Shown here: one piece after another, positions 21,051 through 33,060 of the stretch
Layout of the letters: every line of letters begins with the position of its first letter
Numbering within the stretch: the stretch's first letter is position 1
Origin: Brachypodius melanocephalos
Lineage: Eukaryota; Chordata; Aves; Passeriformes; Pycnonotidae
Assembly: GCA_013398615.1 (NCBI GenBank)
Contig: VZSR01000520.1
Coordinates: forward strand, 23,538,551-23,602,550
DNA length: 64,000 nucleotides
Reading direction: 5' to 3'
Translations under genes and position numbers: made by a program
The notes under the pieces: model-generated
Database searches by the model: none
The model's input: the letters and a program-made list of their open reading frames with translations, nothing else
What the model was told of the DNA's origin: nothing

Positions 21051-24000
21051 TATATGTGTGTAGTTCTGTACATGCCTTCTGTACTGACCCTGTGACCCTG
21101 GCCATCACTGAACAGCTGTGTCAGTCTTTTTAGAGGAAAAAGTGGAGTAACTCATACACCTTTTTAGGATAGTCTGTTTGCAAGGCTTGATTTGTTTGGG
21201 GAGAAAAAGCTTAGTAAAAAATAATTACAAAATGCATCTTCATTGATGCAATGAAGATCCATCTTCATTACATCAATGTTACTCTTCCCTATATGAGTAA
21301 CAATTCCATCTTCAGGCCAGTCCTGGAACTCTTTTAATCAGCAGTCTGCTATAATGCTGTCATGAATTTGCACGTCTGCCTTTTCTAGTGCCCGACTTGT
21401 CTTCTATCAGAAAAGACATTTACTGACACATCATTGGTGCTCTGTTGATCTTACTGATTTGATTTTGTATGTTCACAGAAAACATAGCAGTCTTTTACTT
21501 AAGGCCATCAAGCCTACTGGAAAATTGCAAACTAGGCTGTTTTATTTAACTCTTGGCATAGGTAGTATGGTATTGCTGTATGTTGTGATTTTAAGAAATC
21601 TGTTTTGTTGTGTGTTGAATTTTTGGAGCAGTATGGTAGGCTTCTGATAACAGAAAAGTGTACTCTAAGAGCAATGGGAATTAGAGATGTTACTGAGATC
21701 TCATTAAGCTAAATCTTCTTTATATGTTATGTTTTAGAAAATCTTCATGAGACCCATGACAAAAGAGAAGGAAGGCCTGTTGCTTTTGATGAGACACGGG
21801 TGATTACCAATGCCCACTGAAGCACTTTAGATTTGAGATTAGTCTTAAGGATGATTTTTAGCAGTAGGCTAACAGTGGGGAGCTCTGCAGTATTTCATAT
21901 TACTTTGAAAATATGAAGAACGTTATAGCCAGAATATACAGCAAGTTGTGAATTGTTCCTGAGCATTGTATAAATTTGATTAAATCTTGCTGCTCAGAGC
22001 ATTTTATAGTCCTTGTTGTTAACCAAAGAAAATAATACGCAGCTTTCATAAAAGGAAGCTTTGCTGTTGAGGAATAAACTGTGCATATATTTTTTTTAAA
22101 TAGAGGCCCCTTTTGCTGCTCTGTAGGTTAGTGTTTGTCTACTCACAGCAGCTCTCCTATGTTATGAAGGAGAGGGAAATGTTGGAAGGTGTGTGAGCTC
22201 AGTCTGTGTACCTGGTCTCTGTGCAGAAGAAATTGTCCATGCAGGCGGTGGATGTTGAGATGTCTTTGTGTTTGACTGACACAGTGTAGAGCAGTTGGAC
22301 CGAACTGAGAAGTGTCTTAGTATTTTGGTGAACTTCCCAGAATAATGCATCTTTTCCATTCATCTTACTCTCTAGTTCCTGGGGCTTGTAATGGGCAGTC
22401 AAAGCTTGGCCTCCCATATTTGGTTTGTTCTGCTGTAAATTGTCCCTATTTCACGATGAAAAATGAAGGAAACCTTGAGTCTGCAGTGACTCTGTTGCAA
22501 ATACTTTTTTCCTATTTTTTTTAACCCCCCTCTTAGGTAAATATGTAGTAATTTTTTTCAATACTTCTGACAGTATTTTAAGTTGTAGTGGTGTGTATCT
22601 TGTTTACAAGGACACCATGGGACAAGTGCCTATGTTCCTGTAGTTCCAATGTCATTGACCTCTTCATAACTAGACTGTCCTTCTGCAGGGGGAGAAGTAA
22701 GACTGTGATTGCTAGAAATGTGATTAGACAGTAAAGTGCCACCAAAGTAAGCCCTGACTCAACACTGAAGAGCTGCACAAGTCAAGAAGAGCTATATCCA
22801 CTGCTAGAGTGTATCAGTCCAAGCCAATGTCTTTTTCAGTAATAGCTCCCAACTCATTCCTGAATGCAATAGTCATACAAGTAATTTGTTTATCTTCCTG
22901 TTTTGTTATTTTTGATTTGTAAACCAAAACATCCAATTTATTCTCCACCATATTTCTACAAAATTACATGCCTTGAATGCTCACTTACTTGATTGCTTGA
23001 AAGCTTTCATCTGTAGAGTTTGGCTGTTTAATTTGTATGCTCATGGTTGTTATTTTGTCTGAATTTGGAGTTCAGCTTTGAATGTGCTGTTTTTATTTTA
23101 CTCACATTGTTTTTATTTTACTCTCTTTATGTATTCTACTTTGGGTGCATCAAGGATTTTTCTCAAAATCTGTATTATAGTATGTTTTATATTGCTTAAA
23201 ATACTCTTTGTATTTTCTGCTGGTCCCTGCCTCTGCACGCTCTTCCAGGACATCAGCTAGACGAAATAGAATTCCATTTGTTCTTTTTTGTGTGTGCGTG
23301 TGCCATTTTGAGATAAGGTGTGGATTTAGATGGTAGAAACCACAAAGAGTTTTGGCTTTTGTAAGATTTTTGTTTTGAATGCCTTCTTTTTTATTATTTG
23401 GTTTGCTTTCCACTTGCATACCCTTTTGCCAGCGGAACAATTACAATATCCCTCCTTGCTTTTTATTCTTGACACTGGAGGGCATAGGAATAACAAGCAT
23501 GACAAGGACAATACCTCTGCAATATTCAAATAAGCATCTTTTGTTCCTACAGAAATTTTAGAAGTCCCACAGATTGCTATCAACATGAAGAAATCTGGGA
23601 CTAATTACCTGGGGCTGTTGACAATGTATAATTTAGGGGTGGCTTTGTTTGGTATCTCTACTCTAAGGTTTCTGTAGCAGATTTAACAGGAGACAAACTC
23701 CCCGAAACTCTGGTGTGTTAATGGGAATATTCTTCTGATTGATGAGAATAGTGAATAGGATAGATTAAAAAAGAAGAACTAAAATCCCACCATGTTGTGT
23801 GACTTTGGTTTTGTTCCAGTATAAATGACTCAGCTTTTAGTGATTCCTGATAGGGTATCTATGCCTTTCAGCATAGGGATTTCATAAAAATAAATTGATT
23901 TTGGCAGTGCAAAGTGATATTATATTATAGGCAAATACATTGTTATTCTGGCAAAAGGTGAATGGTATTAGTAAAATGTAACAACCTAAGAAAAAGTGGA

Positions 24001-24195
24001 GTCAGATTCTTGGGCAGAATAGATAAATGTATATGTTTAATGAAGAGATGAGGGGAAAAAATAACCAACTGTTTAAATAGAGAGGGAAAATTGCTTTTAA
24101 AAGATCAAAAAATGTGTAAGCTAATTTCTTAAAAAAAAAAATCCCCTAAAACTATCTCCCCTCCAAAAAAAACCCCTTGTTTGCTTTTGTTTTAG

Positions 24196-24235
24196 AAAAT
24201 CTAATGAGGCCCCTTAAGAACTATGGAATCGCATG
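24196..24235 (+). CDS. NUBPL: NUBPL exon 5 (40 nt), phase 2 codon completed, ends after TG
   Basis: The exon lies between acceptor TGTTTTAG and donor GTGAGC. With the last base of exon 4 it reads KNLMRPLKNYGIAC, where the final Cys codon is split TG/C with exon 6. The LMRPL-NYGI segment is conserved in NUBPL orthologues. The exon is small, is followed by a 90-bp intron, and is separated from exon 4 by 11.2 kb. Confidence 0.96.
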
Positions 24236-24325
24236 GTGAGCATATGTTTTTCTTTAAATCAAACTTCTTTTCAGATGTACTTGGTATTGTGCTGTAAAGC
24301 TCAAGTTTCTGCTTTGTCATTTCAG
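24236..24325 (+). other. NUBPL: NUBPL intron 5, only 90 bp
   Basis: Donor GTGAGC, acceptor TCATTTCAG. Ninety bases is near the lower size limit for a vertebrate intron and about 50 to 240 times shorter than the other introns here. A second plausible acceptor, CTTCTTTTCAG, ends at 24274. Retaining the intron gives TGG then TGA; using the inner acceptor gives TGA at once. Both outcomes would truncate the protein. Confidence 0.93.
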
Positions 24326-24416
24326 CATGTCTATGGGTTTCTTGATAGAAGAGACTGCCCCAGTTGTGTGGAGAGGGCTGATGGTAATGTCAGCTGTTGA
24401 AAAATTGTTGAGACAG
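24326..24416 (+). CDS. NUBPL: NUBPL exon 6 (91 nt), phase 0 end
   Basis: The exon lies between acceptor TTGTCATTTCAG and donor GTAAGG. It completes Cys and reads MSMGFLIEETAPVVWRGLMV followed by MSAVEKLLRQ. MSMGFL and VWRGLMV are hallmarks of Mrp/NBP35 ATPases; the W-R-G segment lies at the dimer and nucleotide region before Walker B. The exon ends on a codon boundary and joins VDWGQLDYL of exon 7 as in the family. Loss of this 91-nt exon would shift the frame. Confidence 0.97.
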
Positions 24417-25877
24417 GTAAGGTTTAGTTATGTATTTCTTCTTCAAAGTAATCAGGTATTTTAAAATGCATTTAACTGATACATGAGTGTCCATGACATT
24501 ATTTAATCTGTTAGTGGTGAGCATTTTTTTGTCTTGGTCTTCTTGAATTCAGGTAAAGGAGAAAGTTGATACTTTTGTGTTTACCTGTCCCTCTCAAACA
24601 GAGCTGTTGTTCTATGCCTTTGAGGAGTGAATTACCCCAATTTGCCTTCTTTCTCATTCCTTTTCATGGTTTTTTATGCAGTTGTTTAAAAAAAAGGGGC
24701 ATTTTGAAGTTGCCTAAGGATTTGAATCTATAGGTATCTATGCTTATCTACAGCTGTATTCCCTTATGTGCTTGTTAATTCACTAGCACTAAGAATTCTT
24801 GGATGGCACTTGACGTGACAGATACAGGAAAATCATTAGCTACAATCTCTGTGTAATGCAGATAGATTGTTAGTTAATAAATTTTCTGGCATGTAGATGT
24901 AGGGTGACTTTTTTATTCTGTGGCAGATTTTTTTTTCTTTTATTGTGAAGAGATCTGTGAAGTGCTAATGAGACAAACAGCTGAAAAAATGCATTAATGT
25001 TGCATGTTTAGACTTTGAAGTGACCCAGATTGTTCACAGTTGACATCCATTCTGGGGATCTACTGTATACAGCCTGGAGATCATAAGGTTTCTGTATGCC
25101 TTCAATTGCTTCCAAATATTGTGTTCCTTTAATAACTGAAACAAATAATTTTTTTCAGCGTTTTTCCATTTTTACTGAATTCTCCTTTAACATGGATTTT
25201 AGAGCAGTGGCAGTTACTGCTTTGATCAGAAAAACCACGCATCTGCCAAAATTTCAGGAAGAACATCTTTGTCTAGAATTGACCTTTAAAAGTAAGGGGT
25301 ATCCATGCCAATAGCTGTGGAGACCATTCTGACCTCTGTGTGCTGTGCTGGCTGGCTCAGGAAAACTAGAATGTAAAACCTTGAAGGTAGAACTAAAGTT
25401 AGCACCTGCTGTATTGGCATGCTGTGCCCTGGGAGGCTGGAGGCTGGCAGGCACTGCAGTGCTGTTCCTCAGTCAGTGGTGTCCCAGATGGGAAGCGTGT
25501 GCCAGCATCCTTGTGCAGGGTGCGAGTGATGCTGTGTAATGAGCTCCCTGCTCCCTAGCAACCAGTGCAGTTACGTGCTGGCCAACCATGCTGTGGGAAC
25601 GAGACAAGTCCATTAATGCTCAGGGCATCACTGATTTCCCTGGCAGTGAAACCTAAGCTGTGAAAGAGGAAGGCTTTATGGCTAAATTTCTCCTGCCCTC
25701 ATGCATTTTGCTTCTGCATAATGACCAGGATAGTCTTAAATCTGAGCTGGAAAAAGTTTGCATCTCTTCCTTTGAAGAGAAGCTCACAGATCCCAGGGAA
25801 AATCAGTGGGTCTGTGTGATGTCTAGGTGGCTTTAAGAAAGGAAAGAATGTGTTTTCCAGACTGAGACATGCTATTT

Positions 25878-25972
25878 GAAAAAAAAAAAAAAAAAACCAA
25901 AACAAAAACACACACACACAAAAAAAAAACAAAACAAACCCAAAAAAAACCAAAAACCAAAAAACCAAAACT
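25878..25972. repeat. A-rich low-complexity tract with (CA)n
   Basis: A run of about 17 A residues is followed by CCAAAACAAAAA, (CA)6, more A-runs and AAAACCAAAAACC-type repeats. It is simple sequence; the Phe-rich open frame on the - strand across it is spurious. Confidence 0.9.
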
Positions 25973-28900
25973 GTAATGTCCCTTCTGCGCTTACCAGCCA
26001 GTCTCAAGAATGGGTTAACTGTAGGACCAATAGTTTAATAACCTTGGACACCTAAACAAGGGAGAACCACAGCATGTGGTGGTCCTTTTAAAGATACTAT
26101 CATTCTATTTTATATTAGAAAAATATAAAATTTGTGATCTGTTGGACTTCAAAAATTTTTCTTGTTTTCTCTGTACCTGTTCTGGTTGGTCTTAGCTATT
26201 ACCTCTTGTTTAACAGGATAAAGTTGCTTGCAAGAGTAAAATACTTCTGCTTGTATTTAACTTTCTAAAACCATATTCTTAAGAAATAGCTTATCTCATT
26301 AGCTGCATAGAAACCATTTAAATTAACTCCCTAATCTAGATTTGTAGTATAATGTAGGAAGTCCCTATGCATTCAGACAAGCCGATAAAATACTAAGTTC
26401 TTAAAATAATTACTTCAGCCTGATAGAAAACATAGATGTTTCCAGATTTTTGCCCTAAAAGCACTGGTGGTATTTCATATTTGTTTTTACTGTTAGATAG
26501 TGGAGAGGTTTTTTTATTTGTTTGATAGCATCAAGACTGTGCATTCACTTTGTGAATAATTCTGGATAGTCTTCTTTTTTTCCATGTGAAAAAATCTGTT
26601 TTCCAGAGTTTATTATGCTTAGATAGTGCAGTAAAGCATTTGAATTGCTTACTTTCTAAATTCTATAATGGGGGCTTGTTGACTCATAAATATGTGTGCC
26701 TGTAATAAGTGTTCAAATGCTTCTCTTACACTTGGAACTTTCAAAAATTAATGGAAGTCTTACTTTGTTGAATATATACATAATGCTTTTTGTATAACCT
26801 ACTGCATGTGATCTCACTTTTTGTAATACAGGTTTGTTGAGTAGTGTCAGACTGGTAGATAGCAGGCAGTAATAGTGAAGTATTGAGTAGTGAGTGCTTG
26901 GTGTTTGTCTGGTAATGCATATCTCATGAGCAAGGATGGTTTTCTGCAACATAGCATATTGTTCTCCTTTAGCAGAATTTGAAAGAAATGTGCCTTTTAA
27001 TACCAAGCAAAGTAAACAGTTTAGGGTACTTTATTACTTACATTACCTACTATATATTGATATAGGTGTATCAAATTAGTATATAAATGAAAATATTTAG
27101 CATATTGATTCTATAATAAAAGAATTGGTCAATACAAAAGAAGGAAAGTGATGATTTTAAGCTATTGAAAGAACAAGAAATACAGAAGGAAATTATTTTT
27201 CACCTGTAGAACAAGTGAATTGCAAACAGTAATGGAACACTTGATATTCATAACTCTTTCTGTTAAATATATCTCTAGTTCATATGTCTTGAAATTGCCC
27301 AAAATTTTGTTGTGGATGATAATTGACTCCTTTGTTAACATAAGATGTACTGTAGGCCCATTTACACTTTAGGGTGGTCTATCACTTATCTGGGTTTTAA
27401 CTCTTACTTCCCTGTCACAGTTCATGTAAAAAGTCTTTCACATCTCTTAACACGCCTTTTGAATCTTGCTTGCCTGTAGGTGAGATAGGAGATTAAGTTT
27501 TAAAAGATCATTCTTTTCTCCAAAGGTAGAATTATAAATCCATGTAAGGAAGCTTTAATAGCTCTCCAGTGTCATCCACAGCACTGGGCTTTCTATACAG
27601 TTTTTACTTCACTTGAGAAGCTGCCTACTCTTCTGGTCCCATTTACTTTGTTCCTTTACTTTGTGTATCTTGACTCAGTGTGATGGTATTTGGTTCAGAT
27701 TAAACAACCTACCTCAAAATGCATCATCTTGCTGTATTTGTTGTGGGAGTGACTTAGGATTAACCTTTAGGCTAAGCACAGTAAAAATACAAGTTTTTTT
27801 GAGAGTTGCCTAAAGCGTGTGCTTGAACAGTAATGTGTCTGAAAAGCTGTTGAAATAAGTATCAAGTAGGTAGCTAAGAACCTTAGACATACAAAGATTA
27901 CTAAAAAAAAAGACAAGGCAAGCAAATTTTGCTCTCTGATTTGAACTGTTTTTTTCAACAGGTATTTCAAATATCATTACCAATGTGCCATACACTCCAT
28001 GGCAAATTTTCTAGCACCACTCTCTCTTCTGTCTTAGGACATCTCAGCAGTTGAGTGGCTAAGGAGCAATTAGAAGGGTGCAGATACAAACCTGCTGTAT
28101 GTCTTGGAATATATTGTGGGAATTATTCTGCCAAAAGGCTCTGAGAAAGGAAGTGGCACTGTGCTGACTGCCAATTTACTGTCTGCTATAGTCATAGAAG
28201 CAATACAAATGGAGGGAGTTTCCTGTTTAGGGAGTAATCAGTAAAACTTAATGTTAAAGATAGCAAGTGTTGGTTTCTCTGATCTTGAACTCACTATCTT
28301 ATTCTATGTGTGTTACCTAGTTGAACTATCAGCAGAGAAAGAAAAAAAAATTCAATATTCTGCACACAACTCTGCTTCTCTTTTAAAAAAAATCAAATAA
28401 AAATGTGACTACAGATAAAATGCAAGTGCATATTTTATTATGTAATATTCTCCTTTCTCCTATCAAATAGATAAAGTTATATCACCTCTGGAAGCAAGTG
28501 CTGCCTACACAACATGGATTACAGATACCAACAATTCTGTTTTGTGTAAACAGTTCCCTTGAAACTAGCCTAGAAATCTGCTCTTTTTTCAAGGCATGCA
28601 TCTCAGCTTGATTAACACCTTGACATGGCATTTTAACCTATGTTTTTGCAGGCTAGTCAGATCTTAAGAGGCAGGACTCTTGTATTTCTTCCTTTTCATA
28701 GTTTTCAAGAGTATCCAGAATGCTTTTTGCATCTTTGGTATATTATGGCTATAAAGCCTCAGTGCTGCTAAGTGTTTGTGAATCCTAAAGGTTCCTTTGA
28801 TGTACTTGGTAAGGATGAAGCCATGTTCCCAGAAAGATGATGACGTTTTTACTGCAATGGCTTAATTCTAATGAGTTCCTAATATGCAGTTATTGTCATT

Positions 28901-29879
28901 GGATTGTAATTCCTTCAGCTCTTTCTTTCTGCTTATTTTAGCACCACTTTCACTTCTGTTTTAGTCAAGTTATGTATTGAAAGAAAATTTTAAAAACCCA
29001 AAGTTGCACTGGGAAGGATATAATTAGCAAGGAAAAATACAGGGAAGTTAGCAGAAAGCAAAATAAATAAAACTTCCAATGCAGAGTCATTGCATATCAG
29101 CAAAAGGAAGTGGAGCCTTGCACTTTGATGCTTGGACAGGCTTTATCCTCTGTAAATTCATGTTGAAAACCGTAAATTAAGCAGAAGAAGGGTCAAAGTT
29201 ATTTTATTAGCTAATCCAGAGCTGCAGTCTAAAGATTCAGCCTTATCCTTTAAAAAAATTGAACTCAGTTTGTGATTATTTAATCTGTACATAATTTTGA
29301 AAACTTAGCTAGCAATGAGGATTGTGTGTACTACTTTCTTTAAAACCCAGCACCTGCCAGAGGTGGTGATGGTAGTAATTAAATAGTGGAGTGTGTGAAT
29401 GTATGTGTATCTACTTGGACCTTTTTTGTAGCATAATTCTGTGATGCTCAGTTATCATACATAGGTAGTTGTAGAATATATCATGTTGTCACTGTGAAGA
29501 AGATTAACTCTACTGCAGCCAGAAACAGCACACATATATTATAGGGAATAGGGAAGATATAGACAGATAAATAGTCTTTAAAATACCGAGCAGACTATGG
29601 GTTATGAGGTCTGGGTTATTTCAAGAGCCTATATGAGAAAGCTGCCATACAAGCAACTGTTGTGTGAATAGAACAGTAAAAACTCATGTTTAAAGATTGG
29701 GTATTAAGGTAACTTGGAAACAGAAGTAGTATTTAGTTTTTGGAAAACAAGTACTATGGAGGTGATATTGTTTTGGGTTTCTGATCAGTCTGAAGTGACT
29801 CATCTCTGTAGAGGAGATGATAGATATTCAATACTATTTTTGTTTGAGGGACATTACTTAGTAGGAGAAGGGAATACAG

Positions 29880-30290
29880 GTGACCTCGTCCCTGATCAGT
29901 AACAGCTGTGTTAATTACCCAATACAGCCTCACCCCTGATGAGTAACAACTATATCCAATAAAGATAAGTGTGATAAAAGGGAGTGGGAGGAAGAGTCAT
30001 GAAGGAGGAGGAATCTTGAGGAAGAAGGAGCTGGAGAATCATGAAGCAGCATCCTGGGGAGAGAGAATCATTGCTGTGAGGTCAGTCTGGGTGTGCAGTT
30101 TGAGCCTGTTGTTGGAACCTGCAGTCACAGTCTAGCTGGGTAAAAGCCTACATTCAGAGTCTGCAAACTGATACCTGCAGTCATAGTTTAGCAGGAAATA
30201 CCCAGCAGTCAGAGGCTGCAAGGGAAGCCTACAGTAGGAGCTTGCTGCTGCCAGAATCAGTGAGTAGTTGGTGTCAGGATGGCTGAACCG
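29880..30290 (+). repeat. LTR-like or satellite-like block with internal tandem repeats
   Basis: The block starts with an imperfect duplication (CCTCGTCCCTGATCAGTAAC at 29884 and CCTCACCCCTGATGAGTAAC at 29929). It continues with CCAATAAAGATAAGTGTG, containing an AATAAA signal, then a purine-rich GGAGGAAGAG segment, then a 27-bp minisatellite. A duplicated upstream part, an AATAAA and a TG-rich tail would fit a solo LTR, but I could not find matching TG...CA ends or a target duplication. I do not recognise the family. Confidence 0.4.
30118..30254 (+). repeat. 27-bp minisatellite, about five degenerate copies
   Basis: Units start at 30118 (CCTGCAGTCACAG), 30147 (CCTACATTCAGAG), 30174 (CCTGCAGTCATAG), 30201 (CCCAGCAGTCAGAG) and 30228 (CCTACAGTAGGAG). 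Spacings are 29, 27, 27 and 27 bp. Each unit continues with a TCTAGC/TCTGCAA/GCTGCAA-like second half. Confidence 0.75.
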
Positions 30291-31384
30291 TGAAGAGGAA
30301 TAACCCAGGACCCTTTTCATGCTGTGATAAACAAGCAGTCTGTGTCTTGACTAATTTCTGCCTTCTAACAAGAGGGCTGCTGCAACAGAGTCCTACATGC
30401 AGTTGCTACTATTTGAGAGGTGTGTATGTAGTTACTGGTATCATCCTTTCCACCATTTACATTGGAGAGCTTATAGAGAGACCAAAATTTCTTTAAAATT
30501 TCTTTCTAAAAATCTTTTTTTTTTAGCTATATGTAAATGCTGCGCTTGAGAAGACAAAAATAGTAAGGTATTGAGAGCAAATGTATTTATACCTGGTAAA
30601 ATATCTACCATGCTGCCATTGGCTGTTTTACTGTGCACATTCTAGGCAGCAGAATGTTCTTTATATGGTGTCTGTGGACATCAGTCCAATCTTGTTTGGC
30701 ATGTGTGTGCGTAACACTCTGGTGTTATAGCTCATAAATTCTTCAGCCTGTAAATTTTCAGCTTTGCACTGTGTTATGTGTCTGTGTGTATAAATGCATT
30801 TCTTATGAACAGAACAATGGAAAAGCTAGGTGGAAGCTTTCCACATTAGGAGGAACACTGTATTTGATTTGAAGCAATAAACAGCGAGAATAGAGTCACT
30901 GAAGTAGTTAAGTACTACATGCTGAGCCATCTGCCTGATTGGTTAGTGTGGTTTCCTAAGAGCTGTCCTTTGGCTTCTGTTTGTGACCATGTATTATCTT
31001 TTGCCTTATATTTTTGGGACCATGAAAATTTTGTTCTGTGTTTGTGCAATGTTCAGCACTGTAGTGAGTTATCATTTTTTTTGTGAGAGATGCAGAGACA
31101 TACAAAGACTAGTATTTACACCTTCCAAATAAATATAAACATTTTTCTTTGATACTTTTTTATGCTTATAAAAAAATTTATAGAACCTTTTCTCTTTTGA
31201 GAACAATGCATTTTGTGTTCTTAGTTCTCAGTGTCTGTGTGTATGAATGACATATATCTGTTAAGAATGCCTGAGATCAGTGTAAACATATCACTGGAAT
31301 TCACCATGAGTGGTGTCTTCAGAACCTAAATCTCTTTTGTGGATATATATGCAATTGCTTAGCTTTTGCTTCTACGTGCTACCT

Positions 31385-31836
31385 TGCCTGTGTATTCTCC
31401 AGCAAAAAGCCATCAAGGTGATACTGGGGGATGAAGCATGCAATGTGCAAAGAGACACTGAGGAACTGGGTTTATTTTGTTTCGAGACAGTTCAAGGGAG
31501 ATATGAACTGCTGTCTTGAACTACCTAATGGATGCATACAGAGAAGATGAAAGTAGATTCTTTGTGGATGTGCACATTAATAGCATAAGAGGTGATGAAT
31601 GTACGTTGCAATATATAGTAAGAAATGTGAGGGGGTGTTGGTGGTTTGTTTTTTACAGTTGAAGCAGTTGCATGTCAGAACAGGTTGCCAGCAGAGAATC
31701 TTGAAACACTTTCTTGGAAGATATTAGGAACTCACCTGGGCAGGAATCTGAGTAACCTGCTCTAAGTTGTTTCTGCTTTGTGCAGACAGAGGTCCCCAAG
31801 GTCCTTCAAACCTAAGTTGTTCTGTGAATCTGGGAT
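31385..31836 (+). repeat. CR1 LINE fragment, divergent, sense
   Basis: Recognisable in order: CTGAGGAACTGGGTTTATTT, GCTGTCTTGAACTACCTAATG, GAGAAGATGAAAGTAGATTC, GGTGCACATTAATAGCATAA, CAGAACAGGTTGCCAGCAGA, CCTGCTCTAAGTTG and GGTCCTTCAAACCTAAG ending in TTCTGTGAATCTG. This is the CR1 3' end on the + strand, older than the other copies by the number of mismatches. A 69-codon frame near its start is a chance opening. Confidence 0.8.
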
Positions 31837-32671
31837 TAGCTCTAAAATTGGCATTCCACTGCCTATTTGACTGTCAGTCTGTAACTCCATTAAAGCTCAG
31901 AGATAAGAAAATGGTTCTGCCTATCAGAAATCATTGGTTAGTGCACTTAGTCAAAACCTAAATTGAATGTAGGTGTCTCTCTAATATGACTGCCTTAATC
32001 ACTAAGTGAGGGAGCCTTACAATTAAGTGTTGCAGTCAAATGACGATGTTTCAGCATAATGACTGAGACCATCCTTTCCTCACTAGCATTTGTCTCTTTG
32101 GACTGTAGAGGTGCTGAGGTGGAGATCTAGAAGTCAAACACAAATAGGCCTTATCTCTTGAATGAGCATCTTTAATATGAGCTATGAAAAAAGAAATAGA
32201 AGAAATACATTTTTTGTTTTTCTATCATACGTCTTTATAGAAATTCCTTGATCCAGGAGAAGTTTGAAGTGTGCGTTGATGTGCTTTCAGGCACTAAGAA
32301 TTGAGTACAGATGGCATAAAGAGGTTTTGCTGAAGACTTCTCACAATTTTTTTGCATTCGCTTTAGTAGTTTACTATCTAGGATGCAGGCCTCTATGAAA
32401 CTCAGACTGAGAGATCTGGCCATTCTCTGTCCATGAAGAAGCATGTGTTGATTTTCGTTTTTGTTTGTTTAATCTTGTCATTAGTGTCAGCCCTAGTGTC
32501 AGTAATTTAAAGTCTAATTGAACAAAGTAAAATTCAAAGGTGGTAGCAAAAGTCATCTTAAAAAGAGTAAATTGAATAAATCATTTATGTCAGATTTTTT
32601 TGATGAAAGGCAGGCAGGAATGAGTGCAGGAGTAGATCCTGGAGACATGAATTGAAGGCTACCATGTTTTT

Positions 32672-33060
32672 TAAGTGTTTTCTAAACAGGAACACTGGTT
32701 TATATATATTTATATAGAAAATTCCAAAATGTGGGCTACAGGAGAAACCCTATGCCACTCTTCCCCTCCCCCCTGCTAATTAAGGTGGTCTATTCTTTCT
32801 TTCTACCTGCTATAGGTTAGCTGCAAAAAAGGATGTTGGTATTGCTGCAGTGAATATTGGAGTGCCTCAGCGGTTGGTGCCCTGCCTGCAGAAATGGAAA
32901 TTGAAACCAAAGCCTAGCCTGGAGCTACTGTGTACCTGGGGCGGTGGGAATAAATCACTTGTCATTCCCAGTGGTACTATTTGAGGGATTATTTTCCCCT
33001 CCTGGATTTCTCTACACACTCTTTGGCAGTGTCTTAAGATAATAGGTGCAAACCTTGGAT
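32672..33060 (+). repeat. Unclassified repeat, copy 1 of a direct pair
   Basis: It shares order and sequence with 35752-36172: AAGTGTTTTCTAAACAGGAA, GCTAATTAAG, GCTATAGGTTAGCTGCAAAA, TTGGTGCCCTGCCTGCAG, AAATCACTTGTCATTCCCAG and CTCTTTGGCAGTGTCTTA. Identity by eye is about three quarters in the best part. I do not recognise the family. It could be a solo LTR, another dispersed repeat, or half of an old local duplication. Confidence 0.7.

Larger units (their letters stand above)
13038..24195 (+). other. NUBPL: NUBPL intron 4 (11,158 bp)
   Basis: Noncoding. It holds a CR1 copy at 14152-14565, a (TA)-rich patch near 16019-16070, an LTR-like fragment at 18436-18735, a G-quadruplex run at 18800-18825, a second LTR-like copy at about 20690-21050, overlapping hairpins at 21233-21278, and a short exon-5-like decoy at 21730-21744. 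The acceptor is TGTTTTAG before exon 5. I recognise no other gene. Confidence 0.85.

Noticed and set aside
23089..23124. Short tandem TGTTTTTATTTTACTC repeated at a 20-bp offset
   Set aside because: T-rich simple sequence; two copies only and no functional hint.
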